Positions 1 through 8,489 of a DNA stretch of 64,000 nucleotides are shown here, one piece after another. Origin of the DNA: Fulvivirga ligni. GTDB lineage: Bacteria; Bacteroidota; Bacteroidia; Cytophagales; Cyclobacteriaceae. Made by a program: the position numbers and the translations under genes. The notes beneath the pieces were generated by a model. That model saw only the letters and a program-made list of their open reading frames with translations, searched no databases and was not told the origin of the DNA. The stretch covers positions 2,027,001 through 2,091,000 of the forward strand of contig NZ_CP089979.1 in assembly GCF_021389935.1 (NCBI RefSeq), given 5' to 3'. How positions within the stretch are numbered: position 1 is the first letter of the stretch; the number at the start of each line of letters is the position of its first letter.

Positions 1-1026
1 GGAGTAACAGAAGATGTAGTAACAAGAGAGGAATTTCCTCTAGATAAAGCTCAGGATACATTAAAAGACGAAACTATTGCTATTATCGGTTATGGTGTGC
101 AGGGCCCAGGTCAGGCGTTAAACCTAAGAGATAATGGCTTCAATGTAATCATTGGGCAAAGAAAAGAATCTAAAACATGGGATAAAGCCGTTTCTGACGG
201 ATGGGTGCCTGGTGAAACTCTTTTCGAAATTGAGGAAGCTTGCCAAAAAGGAACTATCATTCAGTATCTGTTATCTGATGCCGGCCAGATTAGTTTGTGG
301 CCTACTGTGAAAAAGAATTTAACTGCTGGTAAAGCACTTTATTTCTCTCATGGTTTTGGTATTACTTATAAAGAGAGAACAGGCATTGTTCCTCCATCAG
401 ATGTAGATGTAATTTTAGTAGCGCCTAAAGGATCAGGTACTTCACTAAGAAGAATGTTCCTTGAGGGTAGAGGTTTGAACTCTAGCTACGCTATTTTCCA
501 GGATGCTACCGGAAAAGCTAAAGACAGAGTAGTGGCTTTAGGTATTGGTGTAGGATCAGGATATCTTTTCGAAACTGACTTCAAAAAAGAGGTTTACAGT
601 GACCTTACTGGTGAGCGTGGTACACTTATGGGTGCTATCCAGGGTATCTTTGCTGCTCAGTATGAAGTGCTTAGAGCTAATGGACACTCTCCATCTGAGG
701 CTTTCAACGAAACAGTGGAAGAGTTAACTCAATCACTTATGCCGCTGGTAGCTGAAAACGGAATGGACTGGATGTATGCTAACTGTTCTACTACAGCTCA
801 GAGAGGTGCATTAGACTGGTGGAAAAAATTCCGTGATGCTTCTAAGCCTGTATTTGAAGAGCTTTACAGCGAAGTGGCTGCAGGAAATGAGGCACAGCGC
901 TCAATAGATAGTAACAGTAAGTCTGACTACCGTGAGAAACTCGAAGTAGAGCTGAAAGAGCTTAGAGAGTCTGAAATGTGGCAGGCAGGAAAAGAAGTAA
1001 GAAAGCTAAGACCTGAAAACGGTTAA
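1..1026 (+). CDS. ilvC: Ketol-acid reductoisomerase, 5' end cut off by the window
   Basis: The reading frame is open from base 1, so the true start lies upstream and only a few N-terminal residues should be missing; the GTG at 97 is internal. The enzyme converts acetolactate or acetohydroxybutyrate to the dihydroxy-acids of valine/isoleucine synthesis using NAD(P)H and Mg2+. The Rossmann motif GYGVQGPGQ begins at codon 30 of the visible frame, followed by YFSHGFG, VILVAPKGSG and the acidic helix with AFNETVEEL. The protein ends in KEVRKLRPENG. From memory this is closer to the fungal Ilv5-like form, known also in Bacteroidota, than to the longer E. coli enzyme. An intrinsic terminator follows, then ilvA. 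Confidence 0.95.
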   Translation, partial: GVTEDVVTREEFPLDKAQDTLKDETIAIIGYGVQGPGQALNLRDNGFNVIIGQRKESKTWDKAVSDGWVPGETLFEIEEACQKGTIIQYLLSDAGQISLWPTVKKNLTAGKALYFSHGFGITYKERTGIVPPSDVDVILVAPKGSGTSLRRMFLEGRGLNSSYAIFQDATGKAKDRVVALGIGVGSGYLFETDFKKEVYSDLTGERGTLMGAIQGIFAAQYEVLRANGHSPSEAFNETVEELTQSLMPLVAENGMDWMYANCSTTAQRGALDWWKKFRDASKPVFEELYSEVAAGNEAQRSIDSNSKSDYREKLEVELKELRESEMWQAGKEVRKLRPENG

Positions 1027-1044
1027 TTAATTACAATAATTTAT

Positions 1045-1075
1045 CAGGCAGTCAAATTTTGGCTGCCTGTTTTTA
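1045..1075 (+). terminator. Intrinsic terminator between ilvC and ilvA
   Basis: CAGGCAGTC (1045-1053) pairs with GGCTGCCTG (1061-1069), allowing one G-U pair, around a short AT-rich loop, and is followed by TTTTTAT. It lies 19 bases after the ilvC stop. A second complementary pair, TTATCAG at 1041-1047 and CTGATAA at 1077-1083, encloses it and reaches the base just before the AAAAGGAG ribosome-binding sequence of ilvA, so alternative folding could influence ilvA expression. Confidence 0.7.
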
Positions 1076-1092
1076 TCTGATAAAAGGAGATT

Positions 1093-2358
1093 ATGAAGTC
1101 TGAAGTGAACAAAGCAAAAATATCGATAGATAACATATTAGCAGCTGCCGAGAACCTTAAAGGTGTAGCTATTCGCACCCCATTAATGCCAAATCCAATT
1201 CTTTCTGAAAGATTTGGAGCTAATATTTTGCTTAAAAGAGAAGACCTTCAGGTAGTAAGATCTTATAAAATTCGTGGAGCTTATAACAAGATTCAAAGTC
1301 TTGCTCCAGAACAGCTAACTAACGGAGTAGCCTGCGCAAGTGCAGGAAATCATGCTCAGGGAGTAGCTTTTGCATGTGCTAAAAAACAGATTCAGGGCAC
1401 CATATTTATGCCTGCACCTACACCTAGTCAAAAGGTGAATCAGGTGAAAATGTTCGGTAAAGAATTTGTAAAAGTGGTGCTCACCGGAGATACCTATGAT
1501 GATGCTTTTCATGAAGCCACTAAATTCTGTGAAGAGAATGAAGTGATGTTTATACCTCCTTTTGATGACCCCAAAATCATAGAAGGACAGGCAACCGTAG
1601 GTAAAGAAATTATAGAAGATAGCTCAGATCCCATTGATTATCTGATACTTCCTATTGGTGGAGGAGGCCTAGCTGCAGGCTTAAGTAGCTATTTTAAAAC
1701 CCTTTCGCCCTCTACCAAAATAATAGGAGTAGAGCCAGAAGGAGCACCAGCTATGAAGGCTTCTCTCGAAAAAGGAGAGGTAGTGGTTCTCAGTAAAATA
1801 GATAAGTTCGTAGATGGAGCAGCGGTGAAAAAAGTAGGTGATCTTACTTTTGAAATCTGTCAGGAGCTGCTCGATGATGTAATTACCGTGCCTGAAGGTT
1901 TGGTTTGCGGTGAGATATTAAGACTTTACAACGAACAGGCCATTGTTGTGGAGCCTGCGGGAGCATTGGCCATCACTGCTCTTGAAAAACTAAAGGACCA
2001 GATTAAAGGCAAAAATGTAGTGTGTATTGTCAGTGGCAGTAACAATGACATCACCAGAACCATGGAGATAAAAGAAAGATCCATGCTTTATGAAGGACTT
2101 AAGCATTATTTCATAGTCAACTTCCCTCAAAGAGCCGGAGCTTTAAGAGAATTCCTTATTGATGTATTAGGCCCAGATGATGATATCTCCCACTTTGAAT
2201 ATTCCAAAAAGAACGCCCGCGACAGAGGCCCGGCACTAATCGGCATAGAACTTAAACGCCGAGACGATCTGGAGCCTTTAATGGAGCGCATGCAGCGTAA
2301 GAAATTTAAATTCGAATACGTGAACGATCAGCCGCATCTGTTTCATTTTTTGATTTAG
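1093..2358 (+). CDS. ilvA: Threonine ammonia-lyase, biosynthetic (threonine dehydratase)
   Basis: PLP enzyme deaminating threonine to 2-oxobutanoate, the first committed step to isoleucine. The 421-aa length matches the shorter IlvA form with a single ACT-like regulatory region. The PLP-binding lysine is Lys59 in SYKIRGAYNK, the phosphate-binding glycine loop GGGGLAAG is near residue 188, and VSGSNND lies near residue 315. The C-terminal ~85 residues, starting around KHYFIVNFPQRAGALREFL, look like the isoleucine-sensing ACT-like domain. The start is backed by AAAAGGAG seven bases upstream, a strong Shine-Dalgarno for this phylum. It follows ilvC, as expected of a branched-chain amino acid locus. 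Confidence 0.95.
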   Translation: MKSEVNKAKISIDNILAAAENLKGVAIRTPLMPNPILSERFGANILLKREDLQVVRSYKIRGAYNKIQSLAPEQLTNGVACASAGNHAQGVAFACAKKQIQGTIFMPAPTPSQKVNQVKMFGKEFVKVVLTGDTYDDAFHEATKFCEENEVMFIPPFDDPKIIEGQATVGKEIIEDSSDPIDYLILPIGGGGLAAGLSSYFKTLSPSTKIIGVEPEGAPAMKASLEKGEVVVLSKIDKFVDGAAVKKVGDLTFEICQELLDDVITVPEGLVCGEILRLYNEQAIVVEPAGALAITALEKLKDQIKGKNVVCIVSGSNNDITRTMEIKERSMLYEGLKHYFIVNFPQRAGALREFLIDVLGPDDDISHFEYSKKNARDRGPALIGIELKRRDDLEPLMERMQRKKFKFEYVNDQPHLFHFLI

Positions 2359-2363
2359 CTATT

Positions 2364-2783
2364 GTGCCGTTAAAGAATGTTTTCATAATGTTATTAATTG
2401 GCTTTGTTCTCGAAGCCTGTAACTTGAAAAATAGTGAGAAAATTACTAGTATAACATCTTCTTCCAAATGGCTCAGAGAAAATCAGAACTGTATTGATTC
2501 TCTAATCTTCAGGGATGACATGGGATTCTTATTTGATTGCTACAATCAACATTATTTATTATTCACAACTCAAAAAATGGATTCGGATTCAATTATGCTT
2601 GAGGTTTCAACCGTTACTTCAATGCATCCTGATCACGACTCTGTTTTTATAGCAGGGCCATCAATTTCATTAAAGTATAAACTGATAGGCGATAATGATA
2701 GTATAAGGTTGATTGGTATTCAAAATAGTAATGGCTCGGTCGGGCCATTATCGGAGGAGGAACTTGTGTTCAGACGATTGTGA
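2364..2783 (+). CDS. Small predicted lipoprotein, unknown function
   Basis: A 139-aa protein starting at GTG five bases after the ilvA stop. The N-terminus is a short hydrophobic stretch ending in a lipobox-like VLEAC (Cys19), which suggests export and lipidation. The remainder is a compact, probably beta-rich domain with no motif I recognise. The GTG start is chosen because the next ATG (2388) would leave almost no signal peptide. It may be read through from ilvA by proximity, but nothing links it to amino acid synthesis. Confidence 0.55.
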   Translation: MPLKNVFIMLLIGFVLEACNLKNSEKITSITSSSKWLRENQNCIDSLIFRDDMGFLFDCYNQHYLLFTTQKMDSDSIMLEVSTVTSMHPDHDSVFIAGPSISLKYKLIGDNDSIRLIGIQNSNGSVGPLSEEELVFRRL

Positions 2784-2898
2784 ATTTAGCTTATTTTTTA
2801 TGAGCTTTCAACCTGTAGTTTTAATTGCCTTAATATACTCCTTGTCGTAATTATATGGTAAATGGGAGGCTATAATTCTCTCTTCTCTGCACGTGTCT

Positions 2899-3654
2899 AT
2901 GCCTATTAAAATACTTCCGCTCTTCCTTCTATTACAATTTTACTCCCACATCATCAGAGCACAAGACCCTTTTGAAGTTTATCCAGCTATTAATTATACA
3001 ACCTTTGGTGACTGGATTACCTATGATAGATCGGAAGAACAGAATAAAATTCATTATACGAATACAGTTCCCGATTTCTTTGCTAATGGTGATTCCCTAA
3101 CCATTCAGCTGACCACTTTTGTTGGCCAATGGGACAGCTCCTTCGTTCGAATTTATAGAAACCACGAGTTCTTGGCAAGGTATGAGGAGCCAATGGGGAT
3201 AGCGCATGTAGGCGATCATATGCCTTTGATAATTATGGATGTGAATGGCGATTCCTTGAAGGATATAAAAATAGTTATTCCCTATTATGGAAATGGAATA
3301 GCTGCGCTCAATGTTCGGGTAATTTATTTCCTCAGTCAGCCTGATGGAAGCTTTGTGAAGGTTTCATACGATGATAAATTGAGTGAAAATAGGGTTGAGA
3401 GAGATTTTAATGGAGATGGAAGTTATGAGATAATAACTATGACCTTGCAGGGTTATGAAGGACATAATTATTGGCTTTATAATCTTTTTAATTTGGGTGA
3501 GGACGGCCTGGTCACGGTGAATGAACTGTATGATTATCCAATTATGATACAATTACTATTTAGGGAGAATCACCAGATAACAAAAAATTTAACAAGGGGA
3601 GAAATGAAGCAATTTGCTCATGAAAAGCCAAAGGGTTATTCTATAAGTCATTAA
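2899..3654 (+). CDS. Secreted protein with FG-GAP/VCBS-like Asp repeats, unknown function
   Basis: About 251 aa from the ATG at 2899 (a GTG two codons upstream is also possible). Residues 1-21 form a signal peptide ending in RAQ. The mature part contains two Asp/Asn/Gly segments, DVNGDSLKD and DFNGDGSYE, resembling calcium-binding loops of FG-GAP/VCBS-type repeats found in extracellular proteins. No catalytic motif is evident. It ends five bases before the AraC-type regulator, so the two may share a transcript, though that is inference from spacing only. Confidence 0.6.
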   Translation: MPIKILPLFLLLQFYSHIIRAQDPFEVYPAINYTTFGDWITYDRSEEQNKIHYTNTVPDFFANGDSLTIQLTTFVGQWDSSFVRIYRNHEFLARYEEPMGIAHVGDHMPLIIMDVNGDSLKDIKIVIPYYGNGIAALNVRVIYFLSQPDGSFVKVSYDDKLSENRVERDFNGDGSYEIITMTLQGYEGHNYWLYNLFNLGEDGLVTVNELYDYPIMIQLLFRENHQITKNLTRGEMKQFAHEKPKGYSISH

Positions 3655-3659
3655 TTGCC

Positions 3660-4505
3660 ATGATCTTATCACGAAAAATATGGCCATATAAAGGTATTCC
3701 TCTTGTCGAGCGAGTTTCTATTCGCTTGCCATATCGTTATGAGACAGTATTTGAGGAGGAGGGGTGCTTTGTTTTTGTGAAGGATCTTGGGTCAACCGTC
3801 TTTTCAATTGATGGTACGGCCAATGTGTCGGCAAATGAAGCGATGCTTCTTAAGTGTGGAACCTATTTTGTTGACTGGGTGAAGGAAACTTCTTTGACAG
3901 AGGTGGAGGTGATTGCGGTACATTTAAATTCAACTGTGGTTCAGGAGTTATATCATGATGGGATTCCAGATGTGAGGGGTGAGCAATCTGATCTTCAGCA
4001 GGTTAAGAGGATATTGCCAAATGAAGTGCTTTATAAATTCATTGAGAGCCTGGAGTTCTATTTTGATCATCCGGAACTCATCAATGATGAAATTTTGAAA
4101 CTGAAAATAAAGGAACTTGTCTTGCTTTTAATTCAGTTTGGTGGTGGTATTTCAGTGCAACAATTACTATCAGATCTGCTGTCGCCAGTTGAAATATCCT
4201 TGAAGAAGATTATCAAAGCGCATTTATATTCTAACCTGACTATCGAAGAATTGGCTAAGCTTTCGGGGATGAGTCTTTCAGGGTTTAAACGGAAATTTCA
4301 AACAGTTTTTGGGACTTCACCCAATCAATATTTAAAAGAGCAGCGCATAAAGAAAGCCTGTGAGTTGTTAAGAAACTCTTCCAGAAATATTACTGAGATT
4401 GCCTTCGAGGTAGGGTATAACGACCCTTCATATTTTACAAGGATCTTCAAAAAAGTCACCGGTACCACACCAATGGCTTATAAACTTTCTTTAGCCATGA
4501 GCTGA
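3660..4505 (+). CDS. AraC-family transcriptional regulator
   Basis: 281 aa. The C-terminal ~95 residues form the AraC/XylS double helix-turn-helix: the first helix pair includes LTIEELAKLSGMSLSGFKRK and the second ITEIAFEVGYNDPSYFTRIF with the typical P-x-Y-x-R-x-F ending. The N-terminal ~170 residues look like a cupin-type sensing domain, as in AraC regulators of the DUF6597/ExsA-like type common in Bacteroidota. The adjacent downstream gene for a DoxX-like membrane protein is a plausible target but no operator was identified. Confidence 0.85.
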   Translation: MILSRKIWPYKGIPLVERVSIRLPYRYETVFEEEGCFVFVKDLGSTVFSIDGTANVSANEAMLLKCGTYFVDWVKETSLTEVEVIAVHLNSTVVQELYHDGIPDVRGEQSDLQQVKRILPNEVLYKFIESLEFYFDHPELINDEILKLKIKELVLLLIQFGGGISVQQLLSDLLSPVEISLKKIIKAHLYSNLTIEELAKLSGMSLSGFKRKFQTVFGTSPNQYLKEQRIKKACELLRNSSRNITEIAFEVGYNDPSYFTRIFKKVTGTTPMAYKLSLAMS

Positions 4506-4572
4506 TTGTCCTATAATCAGAGCTAAATGTCCGGAAGTTGAATTTATTAAACACTGATTTTTGAAATAAAAA

Positions 4573-4968
4573 ATGAAAAAGTCAGTAAAAGTCATCAGCC
4601 TATTTTTGGGTGTATCTATGTTTATGTTTGGTGTCCTTAAATTTATTGATCCTTTCAAAAGCTGGTACACCGTGCAGGTGCAAAGCAGTGAATTGCCATT
4701 CCCTAGCTATTGGGCAGGTCAGCTGGGAGAGATCTTTTCTGGGATACTTTTTTTGCTGCTGGTAACAAGGTTTCATTCCTTACCGGCAAAAGCATTTAAA
4801 ATCTTGTTTTTGATGGATAATCTCTTGGTAATCATTATGATGGTGGTAGCATTTTACGTGCATCTACACCCTAATGTGCCTCAGGATGTCTTGCCTTTAA
4901 AGTTCAGGCCACCGGTTATTCCAGCGGTATTTTTAATATTGGCAGTTATCAATCTTGTATTGAATTGA
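4573..4968 (+). CDS. DoxX-like small integral membrane protein
   Basis: 131 aa with four hydrophobic segments separated by short loops, starting with VKVISLFLGVSMFMFGVLKF and including a conserved-looking YWAGQLGEI segment, the layout of DoxX/DoxD-related membrane proteins. It sits 67 bases downstream of the AraC-type gene in the same direction. Such proteins are often linked to redox or stress responses in the inner membrane, but the substrate here is unknown. Confidence 0.6.
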   Translation: MKKSVKVISLFLGVSMFMFGVLKFIDPFKSWYTVQVQSSELPFPSYWAGQLGEIFSGILFLLLVTRFHSLPAKAFKILFLMDNLLVIIMMVVAFYVHLHPNVPQDVLPLKFRPPVIPAVFLILAVINLVLN

Positions 4969-5117
4969 AGGCCAGCTCATGAGCCGTCCATAAAATGATT
5001 GAAGCTATAAGGTTGTTTCAATAGGGAATAATTTGGCATGCGAAGTTTTACTTATCGATGTTATCGCTAAACTTTCTATCACAAATCTTCTTATTATAGC
5101 AATCTTTAAAATTTGCT

Positions 5118-5879
5118 ATGAATAAATTTCTACTCTTAACCATTACTGTTCTATCCTCTTTTCAGTTATCTATGGCTCAGGATGCCATTTTCACCGACAG
5201 GCCTAACACCACCGATGCGGCTCAGCTACTTGAACCAGGGGTTTTTCAGGCTGAGCTGGGATATGCTCGGATGAAGGATGGGGATTACTCTAAAACAGAT
5301 GTTCCGAACGTGAATTTGAAATACGGAATATTGCCATGGTTAGAGATGAGGGTACAGACAAATTATAGCAGGACCCAGCTCAGTGTAGATGGAATAGATA
5401 CGGTGGACTATGATGTGAATGGCCTAACTCCAATCACCCTAGCTCCGAAAATAAAGCTGATCGAGCAAAATTTCGCCATCCCGGCTATCACCTTGACTCC
5501 ACTCTTAACTCCAGGTCATATTGGGGCTGAAGGCTTTCAAAATGACCACTTTAATTACGGTTTTAGGTTTCTTTTTGAGAATGTACTAAATGATAAGTTT
5601 ACCTGGGGTCACGGTTTTGGTGCTGATTGGGACGATTCAAGGGAAACCACCTGGGCATATTCATCAGCCCTTTCTATGTCAATTACAGACAAGCTTGGCT
5701 CGTTTGCTGAAATCTACGGTTACTTCGCCAATGATTATCCTTCACAGCACGTTTTTGATGCGGGCTTAACCTACACGGCTACCTCAGATCTCCAATTTGA
5801 TATAGCCGGAGGTATACCGCTCAACGAAAATGCACCAGACTATACTTTTACTATTGGGGTGAGCTATAGGGCTAATTAA
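5118..5879 (+). CDS. Outer-membrane transporter-like beta-barrel protein (phenol_MetA_deg-like)
   Basis: 253 aa. A signal peptide (residues 1-20, ending SMAQ) precedes the sequence IFTDRPNTTDAAQLLEPG, which strongly resembles the start of proteins annotated as 'transporter' in the phenol MetA degradation family (PF13557). The remainder alternates polar and aromatic residues as expected for a small beta-barrel, and it ends in an amphipathic strand (FTIGVSYRAN). The substrate is unknown. It converges with the cheB-like gene; the stop codons abut with no spacer. Confidence 0.65.
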   Translation: MNKFLLLTITVLSSFQLSMAQDAIFTDRPNTTDAAQLLEPGVFQAELGYARMKDGDYSKTDVPNVNLKYGILPWLEMRVQTNYSRTQLSVDGIDTVDYDVNGLTPITLAPKIKLIEQNFAIPAITLTPLLTPGHIGAEGFQNDHFNYGFRFLFENVLNDKFTWGHGFGADWDDSRETTWAYSSALSMSITDKLGSFAEIYGYFANDYPSQHVFDAGLTYTATSDLQFDIAGGIPLNENAPDYTFTIGVSYRAN

Positions 5880-6494
5880 CTATTTCGGAAAGTCTGATTG
5901 AGCGGTAGTTCTTAAATCTCTGTTCTGGGCGTTTTCCACTAGGTATTTAATTAGGGAAAACATCTCATCTACCCTCATTACAAAGTCAGGATGGTCTCTT
6001 TTAATAGTGGTCATGGGCATGTCTTCGTAATGAGCCGTTGCAGGATCTTGCACTATCACCACGCCATTGTATTCTTCTATGTCTTTGCAGCCTTTACTGC
6101 CATCGTCTCCTGTGCCGGAGAGTATAATTCCTACAGTTCTGTCACCTGCTTCTTGAGCTAAAGCAGAAAATGTAGCGTCAATGGTATGGTTGATTTTTTC
6201 ATCATCTTTTCGCTCAACTAATTTAAAGTGCCCGTCAGAAAGTTCAGCATAATGAGATGGAGGGCATACAAATACCTTATTGCCAGATATTTCCATATTC
6301 TCTTTAATGGCTAATATGGGTAGCCCGGTATACTTTTTAAGTATCTGAGGTAATAGACTTTTATGGCTTCTTAGGGCGTGCTGAATGATAATATAACAAA
6401 TGTTTTCATCCGGCTCTACCGTTTTCATGAAGCTTTGTACTGTGTCTAATCCACCCGCCGAGGCTCCAATAGCCACAATGTAAGGGTTGCTCAT
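5880..6494 (-). CDS. Stand-alone CheB-type methylesterase domain protein
   Basis: 204 aa comprising only the CheB methylesterase domain, without a receiver domain in front. The catalytic triad is visible: Ser12 in AIGASAGGLD, His39 in IIQHALRSH and Asp131 in ILSGTGDDGSKG. CheB removes methyl groups from chemoreceptors, but no chemoreceptor, CheR or CheA is in this window; Bacteroidota often carry such orphan CheB domains near or fused to CheR/histidine kinases. Its role here is therefore uncertain: it may belong to an unusual two-component pathway rather than chemotaxis. Confidence in the family is high. Confidence 0.85.
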   Translation of the reverse strand: MSNPYIVAIGASAGGLDTVQSFMKTVEPDENICYIIIQHALRSHKSLLPQILKKYTGLPILAIKENMEISGNKVFVCPPSHYAELSDGHFKLVERKDDEKINHTIDATFSALAQEAGDRTVGIILSGTGDDGSKGCKDIEEYNGVVIVQDPATAHYEDMPMTTIKRDHPDFVMRVDEMFSLIKYLVENAQNRDLRTTAQSDFPK

Positions 6495-6561
6495 TATGCA
6501 AGAAAGATTGATGCTTAACTTTATAACACAATCTACAATAGTAAGTTTGGTTTTTGGAAAT

Positions 6562-6598
6562 AAAAAAAGCTCAAGCCGGTCGACGTGGCTTGAGCTTT
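6562..6598 (-). terminator. Strong intrinsic terminator
   Basis: A perfect 12-bp stem, AAAGCTCAAGCC (6566-6577) with GGCTTGAGCTTT (6587-6598), and a 9-base loop. Read on the minus strand the stem is followed by a run of T residues, so it terminates the gene ending at 6623. Confidence 0.85.
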
Positions 6599-6622
6599 AG
6601 TGGTAAACTAAATTGCAGTTAT

Positions 6623-7201
6623 TTATAATTTGAAGTTTTTAACCTCTCCATCTATGATCACTTCCATTTCATAATCATGATTTGGAGTAAGTTGATCAAG
6701 GTTGTAAACCTCGCTATATCCGTTCTCAATCTTCTTCATATCAGAGTAGATCTCATAACCATTTTGGAAAATTCTTACTTTGGCTACTGATTTATCAGAG
6801 ATGATTGTTAATTGGTATTTTTTATCTACTGGTCTTAAGCTAATGAAGTTTATTGATGAAGATCCAGTGGTGGTGTTGCCATGCTGAATAGTTTCAGTAG
6901 TGGTGCCATTGTGATCTGTAACCTTAAGCGTATAATTACCAGCAGGTAATTCACTTAAGTTATAAGGACGTTTAAATGATCCGTTAGCTTTGATTGATTC
7001 TGAGAATACAATTTTACCAGCCGGAGAAATGATTTCTACAGATACTTTTTTAGCATCTTCACCTCTATAATAAAGAGTATATACATCATTGTCAGAAGAC
7101 ATTTTCACATTAACAGTGGTTTTGTCTAGTTCAGTAGCGAATGCTGAGCTCGAAACTATTAGGAGTGCAGCGATTAATTTCATTGATTTCATTATAACCA
7201 T
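6623..7201 (-). CDS. Secreted beta-sandwich-like protein, unknown function
   Basis: Up to 192 aa; two further in-frame ATGs in the first seven codons make the exact start uncertain. A signal peptide ends at SSAFA. The mature protein has two apparent repeats of a fibronectin/secretion-tail-like pattern: one centred on VSVEIISPAGKIVFSE with LPAGNYTLKVTD, and a second on AKVRIFQNGYEIYSD with NHDYEMEVIIDGE. This resembles the folds of T9SS C-terminal domains and small cell-surface beta-sandwiches, but no catalytic residues stand out. It has its own terminator downstream and a long upstream spacer, so it is probably monocistronic. Confidence 0.6.
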   Translation of the reverse strand: MVIMKSMKLIAALLIVSSSAFATELDKTTVNVKMSSDNDVYTLYYRGEDAKKVSVEIISPAGKIVFSESIKANGSFKRPYNLSELPAGNYTLKVTDHNGTTTETIQHGNTTTGSSSINFISLRPVDKKYQLTIISDKSVAKVRIFQNGYEIYSDMKKIENGYSEVYNLDQLTPNHDYEMEVIIDGEVKNFKL

Positions 7202-7561
7202 TAAATTTTTTGCGGTCGTGTGAAATTTTATTTCGATGCAAATCTCCGAAAGATTATTTTTCTGGCATTTATGGAATATTCAACTGTTTATTAAGTGTCT
7301 GTAACCAGAAAGCTGCATTTTATGATGTTTATTATCATTCAATTAAATGTATTAAAAGAAGATTTTTAAGGCTGAAATAGGGAATACTGATTGAGTTTGT
7401 TTACACAAATTTCTATAGAGATATTGGTTGGTTTTGCCAAATATGTCATGGTAAACATGGTGAAATGCCAAATTCAAAATTCCTTAACATTGGCGTAACA
7501 TTGGGTAACCACTTTTAACCTAAAAATTAAATTATTATAATTAAGCTGTGAAAAGCTTCCA
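7202..7561. other. 360-bp AT-rich intergenic region
   Basis: No open frame or RNA gene was recognised. It should contain the promoter of the leftward gene starting at 7201 and the end of the leftward peroxidase/OhrR-type operon. The only structure noted is a 9-bp direct repeat TAACATTGG at 7485-7493 and 7496-7504, one helical turn apart, followed by GTAACC. Confidence 0.5.
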
Positions 7562-7996
7562 TTATTGATTGTCCAGCTGTTTCAGAATCTTCCACATCAT
7601 ATCCTTAAGATGAAGTAATTCATCCACTGACATATTCATGTTCTTGGCCAATTCATAAGGAATACATTCGGCACTTTCTCTTAGCGCTTCACCACTACTT
7701 GTTAGTGTTATAAAAACGGTTCTTTCATCTTCATTAGATCTGTTTTTTGTTATGAGTCCTTTAGCTATAAGTTTGGAAATCAGAGGTGTAAGAGTATTGG
7801 TGTTTAAAAATATTCTCTTGCCTATTTCAGTGACCTTCTGCTCCCCATGCTCCCAAAGTACCATCATTACAAGATACTGTGGGTACGTCAGCCCGATCTT
7901 ATCTAACAATGGCTGATAGAGCCTGGTGATAAGTCGAGATGACGCATAGATGGGGAAACAGATCTGCTCACTGAGCTTTAAAATGCTGCCCTCCAT
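7562..7996 (-). CDS. MarR-family regulator, OhrR-like
   Basis: 144 aa. The N-terminus carries Cys13 in QICFPIYASSR followed by the LTYPQYLVMMVLWE segment, the arrangement seen in OhrR, where this cysteine is oxidised by organic peroxides to release DNA. The winged HTH follows, with VTEIGKRIFLNTNTLTPLISK as the recognition region and NEDERTVFITLT as the wing. The start codon overlaps the stop of the glutathione peroxidase gene (TAATG), so the two are translated together. By analogy with OhrR it should repress its own operon; a matching palindrome lies upstream of the peroxidase gene. Confidence 0.85.
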   Translation of the reverse strand: MEGSILKLSEQICFPIYASSRLITRLYQPLLDKIGLTYPQYLVMMVLWEHGEQKVTEIGKRIFLNTNTLTPLISKLIAKGLITKNRSNEDERTVFITLTSSGEALRESAECIPYELAKNMNMSVDELLHLKDMMWKILKQLDNQ

Positions 7997-8472
7997 TATT
8001 TTAGTATGGCTTTAATATCCCCTTCTATCTTTTCAGGTTTGGTAGTGGGAGCGTATCGTTTAAATGGTTTCCCATCAGGAGTAATTAAGAACTTGGTGAA
8101 ATTCCATTTGATCTTCTTGCCGAAAGTTCCTCCTAAATTATCCTTTAGATATTTGAACACAGGGTGAGTGTCCTTCCCATTAACATCCACTTTTTTGGTT
8201 AGCTGAAAAGTTACTCCATGATTGATTTTGCAACTTTCTTCCATCTGATCATTACTAAGAGGTTCTTGCCCCATAAATTGATTGCAAGGAAACCCTAGCA
8301 CTACTAGTCCTTTAGCTTGATAATCCTGATGTAACTTTTCCAGTCCTTCAAACTGCGGAGTAAGGCCACATTGGGTGGCGGTATTTACAACTAATACCGC
8401 TTTGTCTTTGAAATCACCCATAGAAATTTCTTTTCCTTGTGGGGTCTCAGCTTTTAAATCGTAAAATTCCAT
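7996..8472 (-). CDS. Glutathione peroxidase-family thiol peroxidase
   Basis: 158 aa, the usual length for bacterial Cys-type GPx/BsaA enzymes that reduce hydrogen peroxide or organic hydroperoxides, commonly with thioredoxin. The peroxidatic Cys35 is in NTATQCGLTPQ, with Gln69 in NQFMGQEP, and Trp123-Asn124 in KWNFTKFLI completing the tetrad. Cys81 in ESCKINHG is a candidate resolving cysteine. No signal peptide is present, so the enzyme is cytoplasmic. It is the first gene of a two-gene operon with an OhrR-like regulator, replacing the ohr peroxidase that such regulators usually control. Confidence 0.9.
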   Translation of the reverse strand: MEFYDLKAETPQGKEISMGDFKDKAVLVVNTATQCGLTPQFEGLEKLHQDYQAKGLVVLGFPCNQFMGQEPLSNDQMEESCKINHGVTFQLTKKVDVNGKDTHPVFKYLKDNLGGTFGKKIKWNFTKFLITPDGKPFKRYAPTTKPEKIEGDIKAILK

Positions 8473-8489
8473 ATTTATATCTGTTATGA

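Noticed and set aside
1315-1512. Antisense open frames inside ilvA, uxaB, GH43, GH95 and others
   Set aside because: They fall opposite well-supported genes and lack start signals, signal peptides or known domains.
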